Positions 27,519-37,153 of a stretch of DNA of 64,000 bases are shown one piece after another. Source of the DNA: Mameliella sp. MMSF_3455 (GTDB lineage Bacteria; Pseudomonadota; Alphaproteobacteria; Rhodobacterales; Rhodobacteraceae); contig NZ_JASHJL010000001.1 in assembly GCF_030733205.1 (NCBI RefSeq), forward strand, positions 186,001 to 250,000, read 5' to 3'. The first letter of the stretch is position 1; every line of letters starts with the position of its first letter. The position numbers and the translations under genes are program-made. The notes below the pieces were generated by a model. That model did no database searches, was not told where the DNA came from, and was given only the letters and a program-made list of their open reading frames with translations.

Positions 27519-27569
27519 CGTCCTGACATTTCCGGCCAAAAACGCGCGGTGGCCGGAAATGTCAGGACG
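27519..27569. repeat. perfect 20-bp inverted repeat in qhpG-qhpA divergent promoter region
   Basis: The arms are 27519-27538 (CGTCCTGACATTTCCGGCCA) and 27550-27569, an exact reverse complement, separated by 11 bases (AAAACGCGCGG). The centre lies about 56 bases upstream of the qhpG start and 110 bases upstream of the qhpA start. It could be an operator for the AraC-type activator QhpR or another regulator, or a transcript-level hairpin. The arms are too long for a simple dimer site, and they lack a U tract. Confidence 0.8.
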
Positions 27570-27653
27570 GGTCGCCCGGTCTTTCGTCAGCCTGTCCAGA
27601 TCACAGCCACATCGACGGCACACGGCCTGTCGATCCGCCGGAGGACCACACGA

Positions 27654-29222
27654 ATGACATCCAGAACGCGTTTTGCCCTGTCCGTCACCACCGCCTGTGT
27701 CGCGCTGGGGACCGGGGCGGCCACGCCCGTCTTTGCCCAGTCCGGGGCCCAGACCGGCGAGGAGATTTTTGCGAATGTATGCTCTGCCTGCCACGTGACA
27801 AGAGAGGACGGGACGATCGAGCGCATCGACGCGGTGCGCAAGACGCCCGAGGCCTGGGACATGACGGTGGTCCGGATGATGCGCAACCACGGCGTCGCGC
27901 TGAGCGCGGACGACCGCCGCAGCATCGTGGCCTACCTGTCCGACACGCGGGGCCTGTCGATCGCGGAAACCGAGGGTTGGCGCTATATCCTTGAGAAAGA
28001 GCCGGTGGCCAGCGATGCCGGGCCGGATCAGTTGATGACCGAAACCTGCGGGCGCTGCCACTCTTACGCACGGGTCGCGCTGCAACGGCGCACGGCAGAG
28101 GATTGGGACCACCTGATCCACTTCCACCTGGGACAGTTCCCCTCGCTGGAATATCAGGCGCTGGCGCGGGACCGCGATTGGTGGGGCATCGCCAATGAGC
28201 AGATCATTCCCTACCTCGCCGAGGCCTATCCCTTGGGCGACACGCCCGAAGCCTTTGCCGGTGATCTGTCGGGCAGCTACGTCGTGGCGGGGCATGAGCC
28301 GGGGCGCGGGGATTACTCCGGGACGCTGGATCTGACCGCCGCCGAGGGTGGCTATGACGTCAGCTTGACCTTGGATTATGCCGATGGATCAGAGACCTAT
28401 ACCGGCAGCGGCATCGTCTACGGTGCCGGTGAATGGCGCGCGACGCTGACATCCGGGGACGTGATGATCCGGCAGGTGATGGCGCTGAAGGACGGCGCGC
28501 TGTCAGGGCGCTGGTTCGTGGCGGATCAGGACCCGGTGGGCGGACGGCTGACCGCGCTGTCCACCGAGGCCGCGCCGCAGATCCTGTCCATGAGCCCGGC
28601 CTCAGTCCCCGTGGGCAAGGCCACGGAGGTCACGCTGATCGGCAGCGGGCTGGGCGGCGATCCGGTGTTGCCCGAGGGCGTGACAGCGGAAATCGTCGAA
28701 AGCGGGCCGAACAAGGTGGTGCTGTCTGTCATGGCCTCGGCCGAGGGCGCGCTGGCCATCGGCCTGGGTGATCTGACCGCGCCTGCCGATCTGGTGGCCC
28801 ATGACGGTGTGGATCGCATCACCATCGTGCCAGAGGTGGCGATGGCGCGCATCGGTGGCAACGGCGGCCCGATCCCCAAGGTCCCGGCGCAGTTCGAGGC
28901 GATGGGATGGGCCGATGGCCCGGACGGAGAGCCGGGTACCGACGACGACCTGCCGCTTGGCGTGGTCAAGGTCAACTGGGCCGTGGACAACTGGGACGCG
29001 GCCGCCGCCGCCATCGAGGATGCGAAATACGCAGGCAGCATCGACCAGACGGGCCTGTTCATGCCCGCGGGCGCGGGGCCGAATCCCGAACGCTTCATGG
29101 GCACCAACAACACCGGCAACCTGAAGGTCATCGCCACCTATGACGGTGGTGCCACCCCCCTGACCGCCGAGGCGCATCTGTACGCAACCGTGCAGCGCTT
29201 TGTCGACACCCCGATCCGCTGA
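27654..29222 (+). CDS. qhpA: quinohemoprotein amine dehydrogenase alpha subunit (diheme)
   Basis: The start at 27654 (MTSRTRFALSVTTACVALGT) has GGAGG upstream and yields a Sec signal ending near VFAQSG; the frame is open further upstream without such support. The 522-residue protein carries two c-type heme sites, CSACH (about 41-45) and CGRCH (about 135-139), in the N-terminal cytochrome domain. Three beta-rich domains follow, including an Ig-like region (PQILSMSPASVPVGKATEV). In the periplasm the alpha subunit passes electrons from the CTQ cofactor of the gamma subunit to cytochrome c or azurin during oxidation of primary amines. It is first in the qhpADCBEF operon. Confidence 0.95.
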   Translation: MTSRTRFALSVTTACVALGTGAATPVFAQSGAQTGEEIFANVCSACHVTREDGTIERIDAVRKTPEAWDMTVVRMMRNHGVALSADDRRSIVAYLSDTRGLSIAETEGWRYILEKEPVASDAGPDQLMTETCGRCHSYARVALQRRTAEDWDHLIHFHLGQFPSLEYQALARDRDWWGIANEQIIPYLAEAYPLGDTPEAFAGDLSGSYVVAGHEPGRGDYSGTLDLTAAEGGYDVSLTLDYADGSETYTGSGIVYGAGEWRATLTSGDVMIRQVMALKDGALSGRWFVADQDPVGGRLTALSTEAAPQILSMSPASVPVGKATEVTLIGSGLGGDPVLPEGVTAEIVESGPNKVVLSVMASAEGALAIGLGDLTAPADLVAHDGVDRITIVPEVAMARIGGNGGPIPKVPAQFEAMGWADGPDGEPGTDDDLPLGVVKVNWAVDNWDAAAAAIEDAKYAGSIDQTGLFMPAGAGPNPERFMGTNNTGNLKVIATYDGGATPLTAEAHLYATVQRFVDTPIR

Positions 29223-29231
29223 GGAGGCATC

Positions 29232-30713
29232 ATGGGAGAACTGACCCTTATCAAGCACAATGCGCACCGGGTCGACGTGGATGGCCACGCGATGCTGATG
29301 CATGTGCCCAGCTCGTCGCTGTTCGAACTCGATCCCGTGTCGCAGGACGTCTACGACCTGTTTCAGCGGACCCCGGCGGTGGACGCCGAGGCGATGCGCA
29401 CGTCGCTGGGCGCGCGGCACACCCCGTCCGACCTGTCGGACTGCGTCCAAAGCTTTCTGGATCTCGACATCCTGCGCGACGCGGCAGAACCGGAAGTGCC
29501 GCGTCAGATCGTCAAGGTCGAGGAAATTCCCCTGTCCACGATCATCCTGAACGTGAACACCGGCTGCAACCTGGCCTGTACCTATTGCTACAAGGAGGAT
29601 CTGACCGTTCCGTCCAAGGGCGAGAAGATGGGGTTCGAAACCGCGCGACAGAGTTTCGAAATGCTGCTGAAGCAAGCGCATGACCGGGACCGCGTGAACG
29701 TAGTGTTCTTTGGCGGTGAGCCGCTGTCCAACATGCCGCTGATCCGCGCGGTGGTGGACTATGCGGTGCCGCGCGCCGCCGAAGAGGGCAAGGTGGTGGA
29801 TTTCAGCCTGACCACCAACGCGACCCTGCTGACCGAGGAACTGGTGGACTGGTTCAACGCGCACCGCTTTGCCCTGACCGTGTCGATGGACGGGCCCAAG
29901 GCGCTCCACGACAAGAACCGCAAGACCGTGGGCGGCAAGGGCACCTATGACGTGGTCGAACGCAAGGTGCGGATGCTGCTGGAGCGCTACACCGCGCGGC
30001 CCGTGGGCGTGCGCGTGACGCTGACGCGCGGCGTGACGGATGTGATCGGCATCCATGACCACCTGAAGAACGATCTTGGCTTTGCCGAGGTCGGCTTTGG
30101 CCCCGCCACCTCCGGCCCGATCGCGGTGTTCAACCTGGACGACGGCGCGTTGAAACGCGTGTTCGACGACATGAAGGAACTTGGCCGCCGCTATACCGAC
30201 GCTGCCTGCCGGGGCGAGAACATCGGCTTTTCCAACATGCATCAGTTGCTGACCGACATCGCGCAAGGCACGAAAAAGGCAGTGCCCTGTGGCGCGGGCC
30301 TTGGGATGCTGGCGGTGGACAAGGAAGGCGACCTGCACCTGTGTCACCGCTTTGTCGGGTCGGATGAGCCGACCTATGGCAACGTGGACACCGGCATCGA
30401 CGTGCCGAAACTGGCGGATTTCATCGAAACCGCGCAGGATCGGTCGAACTTTGGCTGCAAGACCTGCCGCATCCGGTCGATCTGTGCGGGGGGCTGTTAC
30501 CACGAAAGCTATGCCCGGCAGGGCGATGCCTTTGCCCCGGTCTACCACTACTGCGACCTGATGCGCGACTGGGTGGATTTCGGCATCGAATCCTACGTCC
30601 GCATCATGCAGGCCAACCCCGATTTCTTCCGCTCGCAACTGGAGCCGCGCCTGTCGAATCCCGGCCTCGCGCGTGCCCAAGCCACCGATACCGTTCAGGA
30701 GATTGCCCAATGA
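29232..30713 (+). CDS. qhpD: QhpD, radical SAM peptide maturase (thioether crosslinking of QhpC)
   Basis: The 493-residue protein starts with a RiPP-recognition-like segment (about 1-95). The radical SAM domain follows with CNLACTYC (CxxxCxxC, about residues 113-120). The C-terminal SPASM-type auxiliary cluster region includes [29 protein letters not shown] and YHYCDLM. QhpD installs three Cys-to-Asp/Glu thioether bonds in QhpC using S-adenosylmethionine in the cytoplasm. An AGGAGG ribosome site precedes the start by a few bases, ten bases after qhpA. Its stop overlaps the qhpC start by four bases, so enzyme and substrate are translated together. Confidence 0.95.
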   Translation: MGELTLIKHNAHRVDVDGHAMLMHVPSSSLFELDPVSQDVYDLFQRTPAVDAEAMRTSLGARHTPSDLSDCVQSFLDLDILRDAAEPEVPRQIVKVEEIPLSTIILNVNTGCNLACTYCYKEDLTVPSKGEKMGFETARQSFEMLLKQAHDRDRVNVVFFGGEPLSNMPLIRAVVDYAVPRAAEEGKVVDFSLTTNATLLTEELVDWFNAHRFALTVSMDGPKALHDKNRKTVGGKGTYDVVERKVRMLLERYTARPVGVRVTLTRGVTDVIGIHDHLKNDLGFAEVGFGPATSGPIAVFNLDDGALKRVFDDMKELGRRYTDAACRGENIGFSNMHQLLTDIAQGTKKAVPCGAGLGMLAVDKEGDLHLCHRFVGSDEPTYGNVDTGIDVPKLADFIETAQDRSNFGCKTCRIRSICAGGCYHESYARQGDAFAPVYHYCDLMRDWVDFGIESYVRIMQANPDFFRSQLEPRLSNPGLARAQATDTVQEIAQ

Positions 30714-31036
30714 AACATCTCACCCCCGCAAATTCCAAGGCCAAGGCCTTTGTCGAGGCGCAGGCCGAGGGCCGCGAAGAGGAAGTCGTGGCGATGAACA
30801 GCCTCGTGGGCTGCACCACCTCTTTTGACCCAGGTTGGGAGGTCGACGCCTTTGGCGCGGTGTCCAACCTGTGTCAGCCGATGGAGGCGGACCTGTATGG
30901 CTGCGCCGATCCCTGCTGGTGGCCCGCGCAGGTGGCCGACACGCTGAACACCTACCCGGACTGGAGCACGGGCGCCGACAACGTTGGCGAGGACTGGCGC
31001 AACCTGCAATCCGTCTTCCCCGAGCCGAAAGGATAA
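30710..31036 (+). CDS. qhpC: QhpC, amine dehydrogenase gamma subunit carrying CTQ
   Basis: The 108-residue precursor has a 28-residue leader; maturation before M29 (MNSLVGC) fits the known length. Using mature numbering, every crosslink residue sits at the established spacing: Cys7-Glu16, Cys27-Asp33 and Cys41-Asp49 for the thioethers, and Cys37 with Trp43 for the cysteine tryptophylquinone (visible as [19 protein letters not shown], then AQVAD). The peptide is modified by QhpD and QhpG, trimmed by QhpE and exported by QhpF, then assembled with QhpA and QhpB in the periplasm. It has no Sec signal, as expected for this route. Confidence 0.97.
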   Translation: MKHLTPANSKAKAFVEAQAEGREEEVVAMNSLVGCTTSFDPGWEVDAFGAVSNLCQPMEADLYGCADPCWWPAQVADTLNTYPDWSTGADNVGEDWRNLQSVFPEPKG

Positions 31037-31041
31037 GCCCG

Positions 31042-32124
31042 ATGCTGACGAAACTCCCCCTTTTGTGTGTTGCGGCCAGCCTGCTGATGTCGGCGCCGGT
31101 CGCGGCCAAGGACTACATCCTTGCGCCCGCACGGCCTGACAAGCTGGTGATCGTGGATGCCGAGGCGATGGCCGTCGACAAGGTCATCACGCTGGAAAAC
31201 GCCGGACCGACGCCGATGATCCCGGTCATCGATGCGGCGGGCGAATTCGCCTATGTCACGGTGAACAAGTCCGAAAGCATCGTGAAGGTGAACCTGCTGA
31301 CCGGTGAGACCGTGGCCCGGCGCGACCTCAGCACGCCGACCGAACAGGTCAAGACCATGTTCGGCATGGACCTGTCCCCGGATGGTTCGATGCTGGCGGT
31401 GTTCGAGACGCCGATGAAAAAGCACCTGTCGCATTTCGAGGTGCTGCCGACGCGCATGTCGCTGATCGATACCGGTACCTTGGAGACGCTGAAAACCTTC
31501 GAGGTGCCGCGCCAGATCACGGTTGTTATGTTCTCGACCGATGGCAGCAAGGTCTACGGCCTGGGCCGGTCGATGCATGTCTTTGACGTGGCCAAGGGAG
31601 AGCATGTGGACGACTACCCGATACAGGACTGGAAGACCGACGCGGGCTATTACCCCTCTGACGTGCTGGACGCGTGGAGCCAGTTCGAAACCTCGGACAT
31701 GCTGGTGACGCCCTTCTACACCGCGCGCAGCGACATGAGCCTGGACGATCCCGAGGCCTATCGCACCGGGTTGCTGACCATGGACCTGCGCAGCGGCGAG
31801 ATGGAGATGCGGGACGTGCGCACGCTGGACGTGTTCTATTTCTCGACCGCCGCGAACCCGGACCGGACTCGCGCCTATGGGGCCTATAACGTGCTGGAAA
31901 GCTTTGACCTTGAAACCGGCGAGCCGCTGAAGCGGGTGCCGCTGCCGCACAGCTATTATTCGGTCAATGTGTCGTCCGATGGCCAGACCGTCTGGCTGGG
32001 CGGGGCGCTGTCGGACCTTGCGGCCTATGACGCCGAGACGCTGGAGAAGAAGGGGCAGGTGGACATGCCGGGCGGTGCTGCCATGTCGCTGGCCAGCATC
32101 CGGATCTTCCAGCGCGACGAGTGA
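31042..32124 (+). CDS. qhpB: quinohemoprotein amine dehydrogenase beta subunit (beta-propeller)
   Basis: The start at 31042 (MLTKLPLLCVAASLLMSAPV) follows AAGGATAA and begins a clear signal peptide ending VAAKDY. The frame opens upstream only as an overlap with qhpC. The 360-residue product is a seven-bladed propeller with repeated blade edges (KLVIVDAEAMAVDKVI, SMHVFDVAKGEHVDDY, TVWLGGALSDLAAYD). The beta subunit forms part of the substrate pocket around CTQ. Its stop overlaps the qhpE start. Confidence 0.94.
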   Translation: MLTKLPLLCVAASLLMSAPVAAKDYILAPARPDKLVIVDAEAMAVDKVITLENAGPTPMIPVIDAAGEFAYVTVNKSESIVKVNLLTGETVARRDLSTPTEQVKTMFGMDLSPDGSMLAVFETPMKKHLSHFEVLPTRMSLIDTGTLETLKTFEVPRQITVVMFSTDGSKVYGLGRSMHVFDVAKGEHVDDYPIQDWKTDAGYYPSDVLDAWSQFETSDMLVTPFYTARSDMSLDDPEAYRTGLLTMDLRSGEMEMRDVRTLDVFYFSTAANPDRTRAYGAYNVLESFDLETGEPLKRVPLPHSYYSVNVSSDGQTVWLGGALSDLAAYDAETLEKKGQVDMPGGAAMSLASIRIFQRDE

Positions 32125-32777
32125 TGGTGCGGGTTGGCATCATCGACAGTGGCCCCGCCGATCTGCGCGGGGCCGACGCTATGGCGTTTGACGCCGATGG
32201 CCGGGCGGTGGCCGCCCGGCCGGATCGTCTGGGCCACGGCACGGCGGTGGCCGCCATGATCGCGCGGGCCTGTCCGCAGGCGGCGCTGCGCCATGCGCAG
32301 GTCTTCGATGATCGCGCGGTGACCTCTGCGCTGCGGGTGGCGGCGGCGCTGGATTGGCTTGTCGGGGCAGGGGACGTGGATGTCGTGGGCCTCAGCCTTG
32401 GGCTGGCCGCGGACCGGGCGGTGCTGGCGCAGGCGGTGGCGCGGGCGGTCTCCGCCGGGGTCATTCTGGTGGCCGCGCATCCGGCGCAGGGGGCATCGCC
32501 CTTTCCCGCCGGCTATCCCGGTGTCATCGCCGCCACGGGCGATGCACGCTGCACCTGGGATCAGGTCTCACACCTGCGCGGCAGGCTGTTCGGGACTTGG
32601 TGCAATTCGCCGGAACAGGGCGGGCAGGGAATGGCGGGGGCCAGCCTTGGCGCGGCGCGGCTGACCGGCCATGTGGCGGCGCTGGTGTCTGCGGGGCACG
32701 CTAGGGACACGGGCGCGATCATGGCGACATTGGCGAAGCGGGCCGCTTACGTGGGCCGCGAAAGGCGTTGCGCATGA
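32124..32777 (+). CDS. qhpE: QhpE, subtilisin-like protease cleaving the QhpC leader
   Basis: The ATG at 32124 overlaps the qhpB stop (TGATG). The 217-residue protein is a compact S8 protease with the catalytic Asp in VGIIDSG (about residue 7), His in RLGHGTAVA (about 37) and Ser in GASLGAARL (about 177). No export signal is present, matching a cytoplasmic leader peptidase. In the family it removes the 28-residue leader from crosslinked QhpC. It is shorter than typical subtilisins, as expected of this dedicated type. Confidence 0.92.
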   Translation: MVRVGIIDSGPADLRGADAMAFDADGRAVAARPDRLGHGTAVAAMIARACPQAALRHAQVFDDRAVTSALRVAAALDWLVGAGDVDVVGLSLGLAADRAVLAQAVARAVSAGVILVAAHPAQGASPFPAGYPGVIAATGDARCTWDQVSHLRGRLFGTWCNSPEQGGQGMAGASLGAARLTGHVAALVSAGHARDTGAIMATLAKRAAYVGRERRCA

Positions 32778-34483
32778 GCTTTCGCGCCCGCCTCGCCCGG
32801 ATGATGATCGTCCGCGTCTTTCACGGCGCCGACTGGTTGCAGCCGGTCATGGCGCGCGCCTTGCCGGGGGCGGGCTTTGTGCTGGTCCTGTCGCTGGTGG
32901 CGGCGGCGGCGGGGCTGGCCGCGCCGATGATCACCAAGGCGGTGATCGATCAGGGCATCATGGGCGGCGACATGGGTGCGCTGCTGTTCTGGGCGGCGGT
33001 CAGTTTCGCGGTGGGGTTGGCGGTGGTCGGGCTGGGCATCTTCAACGGGATGCAGCACCTGCGCGCCTCGATGCGGATGCTGGGCGATCTGCGGATGACG
33101 GTGCTGGGTGCTGCGCTGCACCGCAACCCGGCGATGCCGCCGGTGACGGTGGGCGAAATCCAGACCCGGATCGACGGCGACACCGCCGAGATCCAGAAAT
33201 TCCTGTTCGATTCCGTGCTGGTCGCGGTCACCGCGCTGTTCCGGCTGGCGGGGGGCACGGTGCTGATGTTGCTGCTGGACTGGCGGCTGGCGCTGTTGCC
33301 GCTGCTGGCCGCGCCGTTTGAGCTGTGGTTCCTGACATGGGCGCGCCCCGGCACGCAGGCGCGGGCCGAGGCGGTGCGCGCCGAACGCGGCGGGCTGAAC
33401 GGGCAGTTGGCAGAGACCTTCATGCAGCTCGGCGGCTTGCGCGCGCTGGGTGCGCTGACCACGCGGGCCGAGGGCTTTGGCACGCAACAGGGCGCACTGT
33501 TCGACGCGCAGGCGCGGCAAAGGCTGTGGACCGAAGGTGTGGGCGCGGTCAGCCAGCTCTTGACGGCGGTGATGCGGTCGGCGGTCCTGTTGGTGGGTGG
33601 CTGGCTGGTCATTCGCGGAGACTGGCAGATCGGGTCGCTGGTGGCCTTCCTGGCCTATGCGACGATGATGTCGGGACCGCTGCGCAACCTGCTGGGCCTG
33701 TACCACGCGCAGGCGCGGGCGCGGGTGGCGCTGAAGCGGCTGGAAGATGTCGTGGGCGACGGTATGGACCCCGAGGCGGGCGCACAATGTCCGGCCCGCT
33801 TTGACCGGCTGGCGTTCGAGGGCGCGCGCGGGCAGGGGGGGCAACATGCGCCGTTGAGTGCCGATCTGGAGGCCGGGCAATGGGTGCTGGTCGACGGGCG
33901 CTCGGGCATCGGAAAATCTCGCCTTCTGTCCGCCCTGATCGGGGAAACGCCGCTGGCCGAGGGGCGGATCACGATCGACGGCATAGAGGTCGCCGGGTTC
34001 AGCCTGACCAGCCGCCGCCGGGCGGTGTCCTTCGTGCCGCAAAGGCCCTGCCTGATCCGCGGCACCCTGCGCGACAACCTGCTGTTGGGCAATGACACCC
34101 CCGAGGAGACCGCGCTGTGGCGGGTGCTGGATCTGGTCGATCTGGCGGACTGGGCGCGGGGGCTGAACGGGCTGGAGACGGATTTGCAGGAAACCGGGGC
34201 CAACCTGTCGGGTGGGATCCAACAGCGGATCACGCTGGCCCGCGCGCTTCTGCGACCTGCGCAGGTCCATGTTTTTGACGAGAGCTTTTCCGAGATCGAT
34301 GCCCAGACCTGCGCCCGAATCCTGTCCGGCCTGCGGGTGCATCTGCCCGGCGCGCTGTGCCTGTTCACCGCCCACGCGGGGCCGGTGCGCGCGCAGCACT
34401 TTGACCGAATCATCGCGCTGGAGGGCGAGACGACGCAGGCACCAGGCCCAGAATCGCGGGCGCGGCTGGTGCGGGCAGGGTGA
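32774..34483 (+). CDS. qhpF: QhpF, ABC transporter (fused permease-ATPase) for QhpC export
   Basis: Starting at the ATG at 32774 (ATGA overlap with qhpE), the 569-residue protein has an exporter transmembrane domain with about six helices (about 20-320) and a C-terminal ATPase domain. The ATPase has Walker A GRSGIGKS (about 378-385), signature LSGGIQQR and Walker B VHVFDESFSEID. It is presumed to move the modified gamma subunit across the inner membrane. Helical regions are highly GC-rich, and a long antisense frame over this gene is a shadow. Confidence 0.92.
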   Translation: MSFRARLARMMIVRVFHGADWLQPVMARALPGAGFVLVLSLVAAAAGLAAPMITKAVIDQGIMGGDMGALLFWAAVSFAVGLAVVGLGIFNGMQHLRASMRMLGDLRMTVLGAALHRNPAMPPVTVGEIQTRIDGDTAEIQKFLFDSVLVAVTALFRLAGGTVLMLLLDWRLALLPLLAAPFELWFLTWARPGTQARAEAVRAERGGLNGQLAETFMQLGGLRALGALTTRAEGFGTQQGALFDAQARQRLWTEGVGAVSQLLTAVMRSAVLLVGGWLVIRGDWQIGSLVAFLAYATMMSGPLRNLLGLYHAQARARVALKRLEDVVGDGMDPEAGAQCPARFDRLAFEGARGQGGQHAPLSADLEAGQWVLVDGRSGIGKSRLLSALIGETPLAEGRITIDGIEVAGFSLTSRRRAVSFVPQRPCLIRGTLRDNLLLGNDTPEETALWRVLDLVDLADWARGLNGLETDLQETGANLSGGIQQRITLARALLRPAQVHVFDESFSEIDAQTCARILSGLRVHLPGALCLFTAHAGPVRAQHFDRIIALEGETTQAPGPESRARLVRAG

Positions 34484-34650
34484 TCCGCCGCTTGCCGCTT
34501 AATTGGGCAGGTCCACTTGACCCTGCACTTTCAGGGGGTTGCCCGATGGATCGGACGACGATGCAGAGCGCGGGCAATTTCCGTGCCGATTGGCAAAATG
34601 TGATAGTGTGAAAGTTCTATGAACGGCGCAGCAACACTTGGAGCCACGTC

Positions 34651-35580
34651 ATGGAGACGTCAGTCATATCCTCGACCATTGCCCGGTCTGTCTTTGACGG
34701 GCTGACCCCGGCTGTCGGGGCGGATGTGCCGCTGTCGTTCTTTGTCACCGGGCTGGAACGGCAACGCGCGCAGCCGGGGGCGGGGCAATCGGCCTGGAGC
34801 CTGGGTGAGCAACTGCCTCTGGAGGCGCTAGGGGTGCTGGGCGATGCCATCCTGCGGGCGCCCACGCTGGGATCGGCGTTGCGCTGTTTCGTGCATGGCA
34901 TCCCGCTGGTGCAAAGCAACACGGCGCTGTCGATGGAAGTTGCCGAGGACCGGGTGCGCGTGGGCTATCGCATCCTCGACCCCGATATCTGGCCCCGGCG
35001 GGCGGATGCGGAACTGACTTTGGCGATGATCCACGGGGTTTGCATGCGGTTCGGCATGGACCGTCATACGCTGCTGGACGTCGGGTTCGAGCACGGGGCG
35101 GATGACGGCACGCAGTCGATCTCACGTTACAACCGTACCGATACCCTCTGTGACGAGAGCGAGAATTACCTCGTCTTTCCGGTGCGTTGCCTGTCACTGA
35201 CGCGGCCCGATGCATTGGGAGACGGGGGGGCGCCGGACCAGCAGCTGAGCAGCCATTTGCGCCACCTGCCGGTGTCGCGCCGGGTGCGCCAGCAGATCCT
35301 GCAACGGATCGGGCAGGGCTCCATCGGGCAGGCGGAAATCGCCTGCGAGTTGGGCATGTCCGAACGCAGCCTGCGACGCACGCTGGCAGCCGAGGAAACC
35401 TGTTACCACGACATCCGCGACGAATGCCGTCGGTCGATGGCGCTGGCGCTGTTGAAACGGTCCGAACTGTCGCTCAGCGATGTGGCCTTTTCGCTGGGCT
35501 ATTCCGACCAGACGGCCTTTTCCCGCGCCTTTTCGCGCTGGTTCGGCGAACCGCCCAGCCGCCATTCCGTCGCCGGTTAG
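34651..35580 (+). CDS. qhpR: QhpR, AraC-family activator of the qhp genes
   Basis: The 309-residue regulator has an N-terminal arabinose-binding-type/OruR-like sensory region (about 1-200, LGDAILRAPTLGSALRCFVHG) and a C-terminal AraC HTH pair (about 215-305: IACELGMSERSLRRTLAAEE, then LSLSDVAFSLGYSDQTAFSRAF). Family members of this position respond to amines such as n-butylamine and activate qhp transcription. It is separated from qhpF by 167 bases with no other gene, so it probably has its own promoter. Confidence 0.88.
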   Translation: METSVISSTIARSVFDGLTPAVGADVPLSFFVTGLERQRAQPGAGQSAWSLGEQLPLEALGVLGDAILRAPTLGSALRCFVHGIPLVQSNTALSMEVAEDRVRVGYRILDPDIWPRRADAELTLAMIHGVCMRFGMDRHTLLDVGFEHGADDGTQSISRYNRTDTLCDESENYLVFPVRCLSLTRPDALGDGGAPDQQLSSHLRHLPVSRRVRQQILQRIGQGSIGQAEIACELGMSERSLRRTLAAEETCYHDIRDECRRSMALALLKRSELSLSDVAFSLGYSDQTAFSRAFSRWFGEPPSRHSVAG

Positions 35581-36234
35581 GCGAAGCGGCAGCTTCGTCA
35601 CGTCATCAAGGGTCAGCACAACCGGGGGCGCCTTGGTCGGTAACACATTGGGCGCGCCCTGTCTGGTGTCGGCTTACTGGTCAGGGCAGATAGCCAAGCG
35701 CGGTCAGCATCGCCAGTTCATCAGCGCGGCACCCGGTGACCAGTGCGAGGCGCAAGCGGTCACCTTCGCGTGTCCCCCTTTGTACATGGGCAAAGAGCTG
35801 GCCAATCTCTTCGGCGTCGAACGAGGATCAGGTGGGCAGGTCAGGCTCCGGGGCGCGTGGCGTGCTAGACTTGAAGATCCTCGGCGACATGTACCGGCGT
35901 TGACCGAAAGCCCATGTCACCTGTCTGTGAGGTGGGGCACGTTCTTGGCGACGACCTTGTACCATGTGTCCGGTGATCCACGATTGGAGGTCTGTGAGGG
36001 GAGGTGGTCAATTATGAACTTGAGGGCGAGGGCAGGCGTCACATGCTCAAGACACGCGATCACAGAGTCATCTTGCAGGAACCCGCGCAGATGCCGGATC
36101 GCGGTGTGGAGATTGTTGACCGTGGTCGTCTGCAGCGGCCTGAAGCCTCGCACGTTTCCCGGTACCCGTTCGTCGATGGATTGTGAGACCGTCATGGTGA
36201 TCAGGCAGCCTTTGCCTGGCGCGACGCGGTTGAA
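35581..36234. other. gene-poor junction between qhp cluster and insertion sequence
   Basis: About 650 bases without a gene I can name. A minus-strand frame at 35917-36279 (120 residues, including VNNLHTAIRHLRGFLQDD) has some protein-like character, and its middle faintly resembles the core-binding region of tyrosine recombinases. It overlaps the left end of the insertion sequence and has no recognisable start signal. It is best regarded as decayed mobile DNA. Confidence 0.35.
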
Positions 36235-37153
36235 GTTAGTGTCAGGACCCATTGATTTCAGGTCCGTTGAGTGATTCACGGCTCTGAAAACGGAGCGGTG
36301 ACATGTCTGATCTCTTCTGGTTGAGCGACGCGCAGATGGCGCGCCTTGAGCCCTACTTCCCGAAGTCCCAGGGCAAACCCCGCGTCGACGACCGGCGTGT
36401 GTTGAGCGGGATTATCTTCATCAATCGCAATGGATTACGGTGGCGAGATGCCCCTGCTGCCCATGGGTCTCACAAGACGTTATACAACCGTTGGAAGCGG
36501 TGGAGTGACAAGGGTGTCTTCGCCCGGATGATGGCCGGTCTGGCCGCCGAGCACGGCGAAAAGAAGACCGTGATGATCGACGTGAGCAGGCGAACGCCAT
36601 GCGTTCGAGTGAGCCTGCGCAAGTATCTCAAGGCCCACCGAACAGCGACCAGCATGGGCGTGAAAAAGGGGGGCGTGGACGCCTGATCGGCCGCACCAAG
36701 GGCGGCATGAATACGAAGCTGCACGCCATCTGCGACAGCCAGGGACGGCCCCTGAACCTGTTCGTCACGGCGGGTCAGGTCAGCGACTATATCGGCGCAC
36801 GAGCGCTGCTGAGCAGCCTGCCGGATGTCGACTGGCTGCTTGGGGGATCGCGGCTACGATGCCGACTGGTTCCGCGAAACGTTGAAAGACAAAGGAATAC
36901 GCGCCTGCATCTCTGGTCGGAAGCCACGGAAGAAGACCGTCAAATACGACAAGCGCCGATACAAACGACGCAACCGCCCCTCTCGTGACATTGCCATGCA
37001 ATGCACTGCCGGGCAGCGATGCGAGATCATGTTCGGCAGGCTCAAGGATTGGCGGCGTGTAGCAACACGATACGACCGCTGTCCGAAGGTCTTCCTCTCA
37101 GCCATCGCTCTCGACGCAACCGTCATCTATTGGCTATGAGTCCTGACCCTAAC
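36235..37153 (+). mobile_element. IS5-family (IS427 group) insertion sequence
   Basis: Imperfect terminal inverted repeats bound the element: left GTTAGTGTCAGGACCCAT (from 36235), and right, read on the complement, GTTAGGGTCAGGACTCAT (ending 37153). The length of about 0.9 kb and the single transposase gene, beginning MSDLFWLSDAQMARLEPYFP, match the IS427 group. If the repeats begin at the inner G, the flanking TA dinucleotides form a two-base target duplication. The transposase is frameshifted, so the copy is probably defective unless slippage restores it. Confidence 0.85.
36303..37139 (+). pseudogene. IS5/IS427 transposase, three-frame, with two short in-frame insertions
   Basis: The first frame (36303-36686) encodes the HTH and the first catalytic Asp (VMIDV). 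The conserved reading then moves to another frame at a run of five A and six G (36663-36673), giving KGGRGRLIGRTKGGMNTKLH, and returns to the first frame at a run of five G (36842-36846), giving LGDRGYDADWFRETL with the second Asp. The end reads EIMFGRLKDWRRVATRYDRC with the catalytic Glu. Relative to the usual family sequence there are extra residues after MID (36583-36620, hairpin DNA) and after YKRRNR (36978-37022). The two frame changes cancel, but a stop separates them, so the gene is broken without slippage. Confidence 0.85.

Noticed and set aside
32747..34399. 550-codon minus-strand frame opposite qhpF
   Set aside because: Gln/Arg/His-rich composition typical of antisense shadows of GC-rich genes; qhpF motifs are clear on the plus strand.
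35917..36279. 120-aa minus frame as a recombinase gene
   Set aside because: Only a faint resemblance to a core-binding region, no catalytic residues, and overlap with the IS left end.
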